Assembly (NCBI RefSeq): GCF_016743815.1
Contig: NZ_CP061035.1
Location: forward strand, 1,366,501 to 1,430,500
DNA length: 64,000 nt
From: Sphingomonas aliaeris
Lineage (GTDB): Bacteria; Pseudomonadota; Alphaproteobacteria; Sphingomonadales; Sphingomonadaceae
Direction of reading: 5' to 3'
Of this stretch, positions 63,778 to 64,000 are shown one piece after another. Position 1 is the first letter of the stretch, and each line of letters begins with the position of its first letter. A program made the position numbers and the translations under genes. The notes beneath the pieces are model-generated. The model saw only the letters and a program-made list of their open reading frames with translations, did not search any database and was not told where the DNA came from.

Positions 63778-64000
63778 CTATGTTTCCCGAACCCCCTGGT
63801 ATCTGGCGTTAGCCAGCGCCGCTACGATCGCTCGCTTCGGCACCACCAGCCCTCGCTGCCGGTGCTGGACGATTCGTGGAATGCGATCGCCATCATGCTT
63901 CGGGACCGGGGTATCGCACAGTCCGCGCTCGGCGCGCTGGCTCTTCCCGGGGCGGACGCGATGTTCGCATCGGCTTCGGCGTTGATCGACGACTGGCGCC
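63778..64000 (+). CDS. Probable 5' part of a gene running off the right edge
   Basis: A frame open from 63778 to the window end has strong coding character (QRRYDRSLRHHQPSLPVLDD... IAQSALGALALPGADAMFASASALIDDW). No ATG precedes the conserved-looking part; GTG at 63862 or a start lost to a frameshift are possible, and an ATG at 63780 lies in another frame and stops at 63810-63812. The upstream stretch 63498-63777 shows nothing else. No family was recognised. Confidence 0.4.

Overview
This window is a high-GC chromosomal segment from an alphaproteobacterium, almost certainly a Sphingomonas or close relative. The strongest indicator is a serine palmitoyltransferase / acyl carrier protein / NAD-dependent reductase set (46861-49329), the core of bacterial ceramide synthesis. 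Supporting it are alphaproteobacterial gene orders (rplU-rpmA, obg-proB; hflK-hflC-degP; ribF-ileS-lspA-lipoprotein) and small genes typical of sphingomonads. No phage, insertion sequence, CRISPR array or plasmid function was seen. The content is mainly housekeeping, with a few accessory units.

Layout. 1-5.1 kb: chromate resistance pair chrB-chrA, a TetR/SDR divergent pair with a perfect operator palindrome, a hemerythrin protein and folA. 5.1-11.2 kb: dipeptidase, then ribF, ileS, lspA and a lipoprotein gene. 11.4-14.1 kb: a trans-sulfuration type PLP enzyme coupled to a sulfurtransferase (both minus strand), then queF. 14.3-17.9 kb: a GT4-type glycosyltransferase and a GH130-type mannoside phosphorylase. 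18-23.1 kb: OPT transporter, M20 amidohydrolase, HerA-like ATPase. 23.2-28.9 kb: degP-hflC-hflK (minus), the apbC/Mrp ATPase, a CoA-binding protein and a hypothetical secreted protein. 29.2-35 kb: homoserine dehydrogenase, a 2OG-Fe(II) oxygenase, glnE and a single-cysteine peroxiredoxin. 35.3-42.2 kb: M23 peptidase, HesB/IscA protein, exonuclease III, an outer-membrane type protein, a small secreted protein, a GNAT protein divergent from a fatty-acid desaturase, and a PEP-CTERM protein. 42.4-51.6 kb: one long minus-strand series obg, proB, reductase, ACP, SPT, hybrid histidine kinase, lptF, lptG. 51.6-56 kb: TetR/diiron-like hydrolase pair, GNAT, L27, L21, hspQ, tRNA-Ser and a DUF6481-like protein. 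56.1-64 kb: glutamine-dependent NAD synthase, M20 peptidase, tRNA-Arg, queuosine-precursor transporter, purQ-purS-purC, a DUF4349-type lipoprotein, and an open frame running off the right edge.

Two features cut across the window. First, seven conserved genes (the lipoprotein after lspA, the metC-like gene, the GH130 gene, hom, glnE, hspQ, nadE) are each broken by a single frameshift. Four have lost one base inside a C/G run and three carry a +1 shift. Because glnE, hom and nadE are core functions and both sides of each break remain fully conserved, sequencing or assembly error is more likely than decay. Second, inverted-repeat elements of three families lie between convergent gene pairs and probably end transcription from both sides.

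The most interesting biology is the physical linkage of ceramide synthesis genes with lptF/lptG and a hybrid sensor kinase. Sphingomonads use glycosphingolipid in place of LPS, so this arrangement suggests that the Lpt-type exporter may serve sphingolipid transport.
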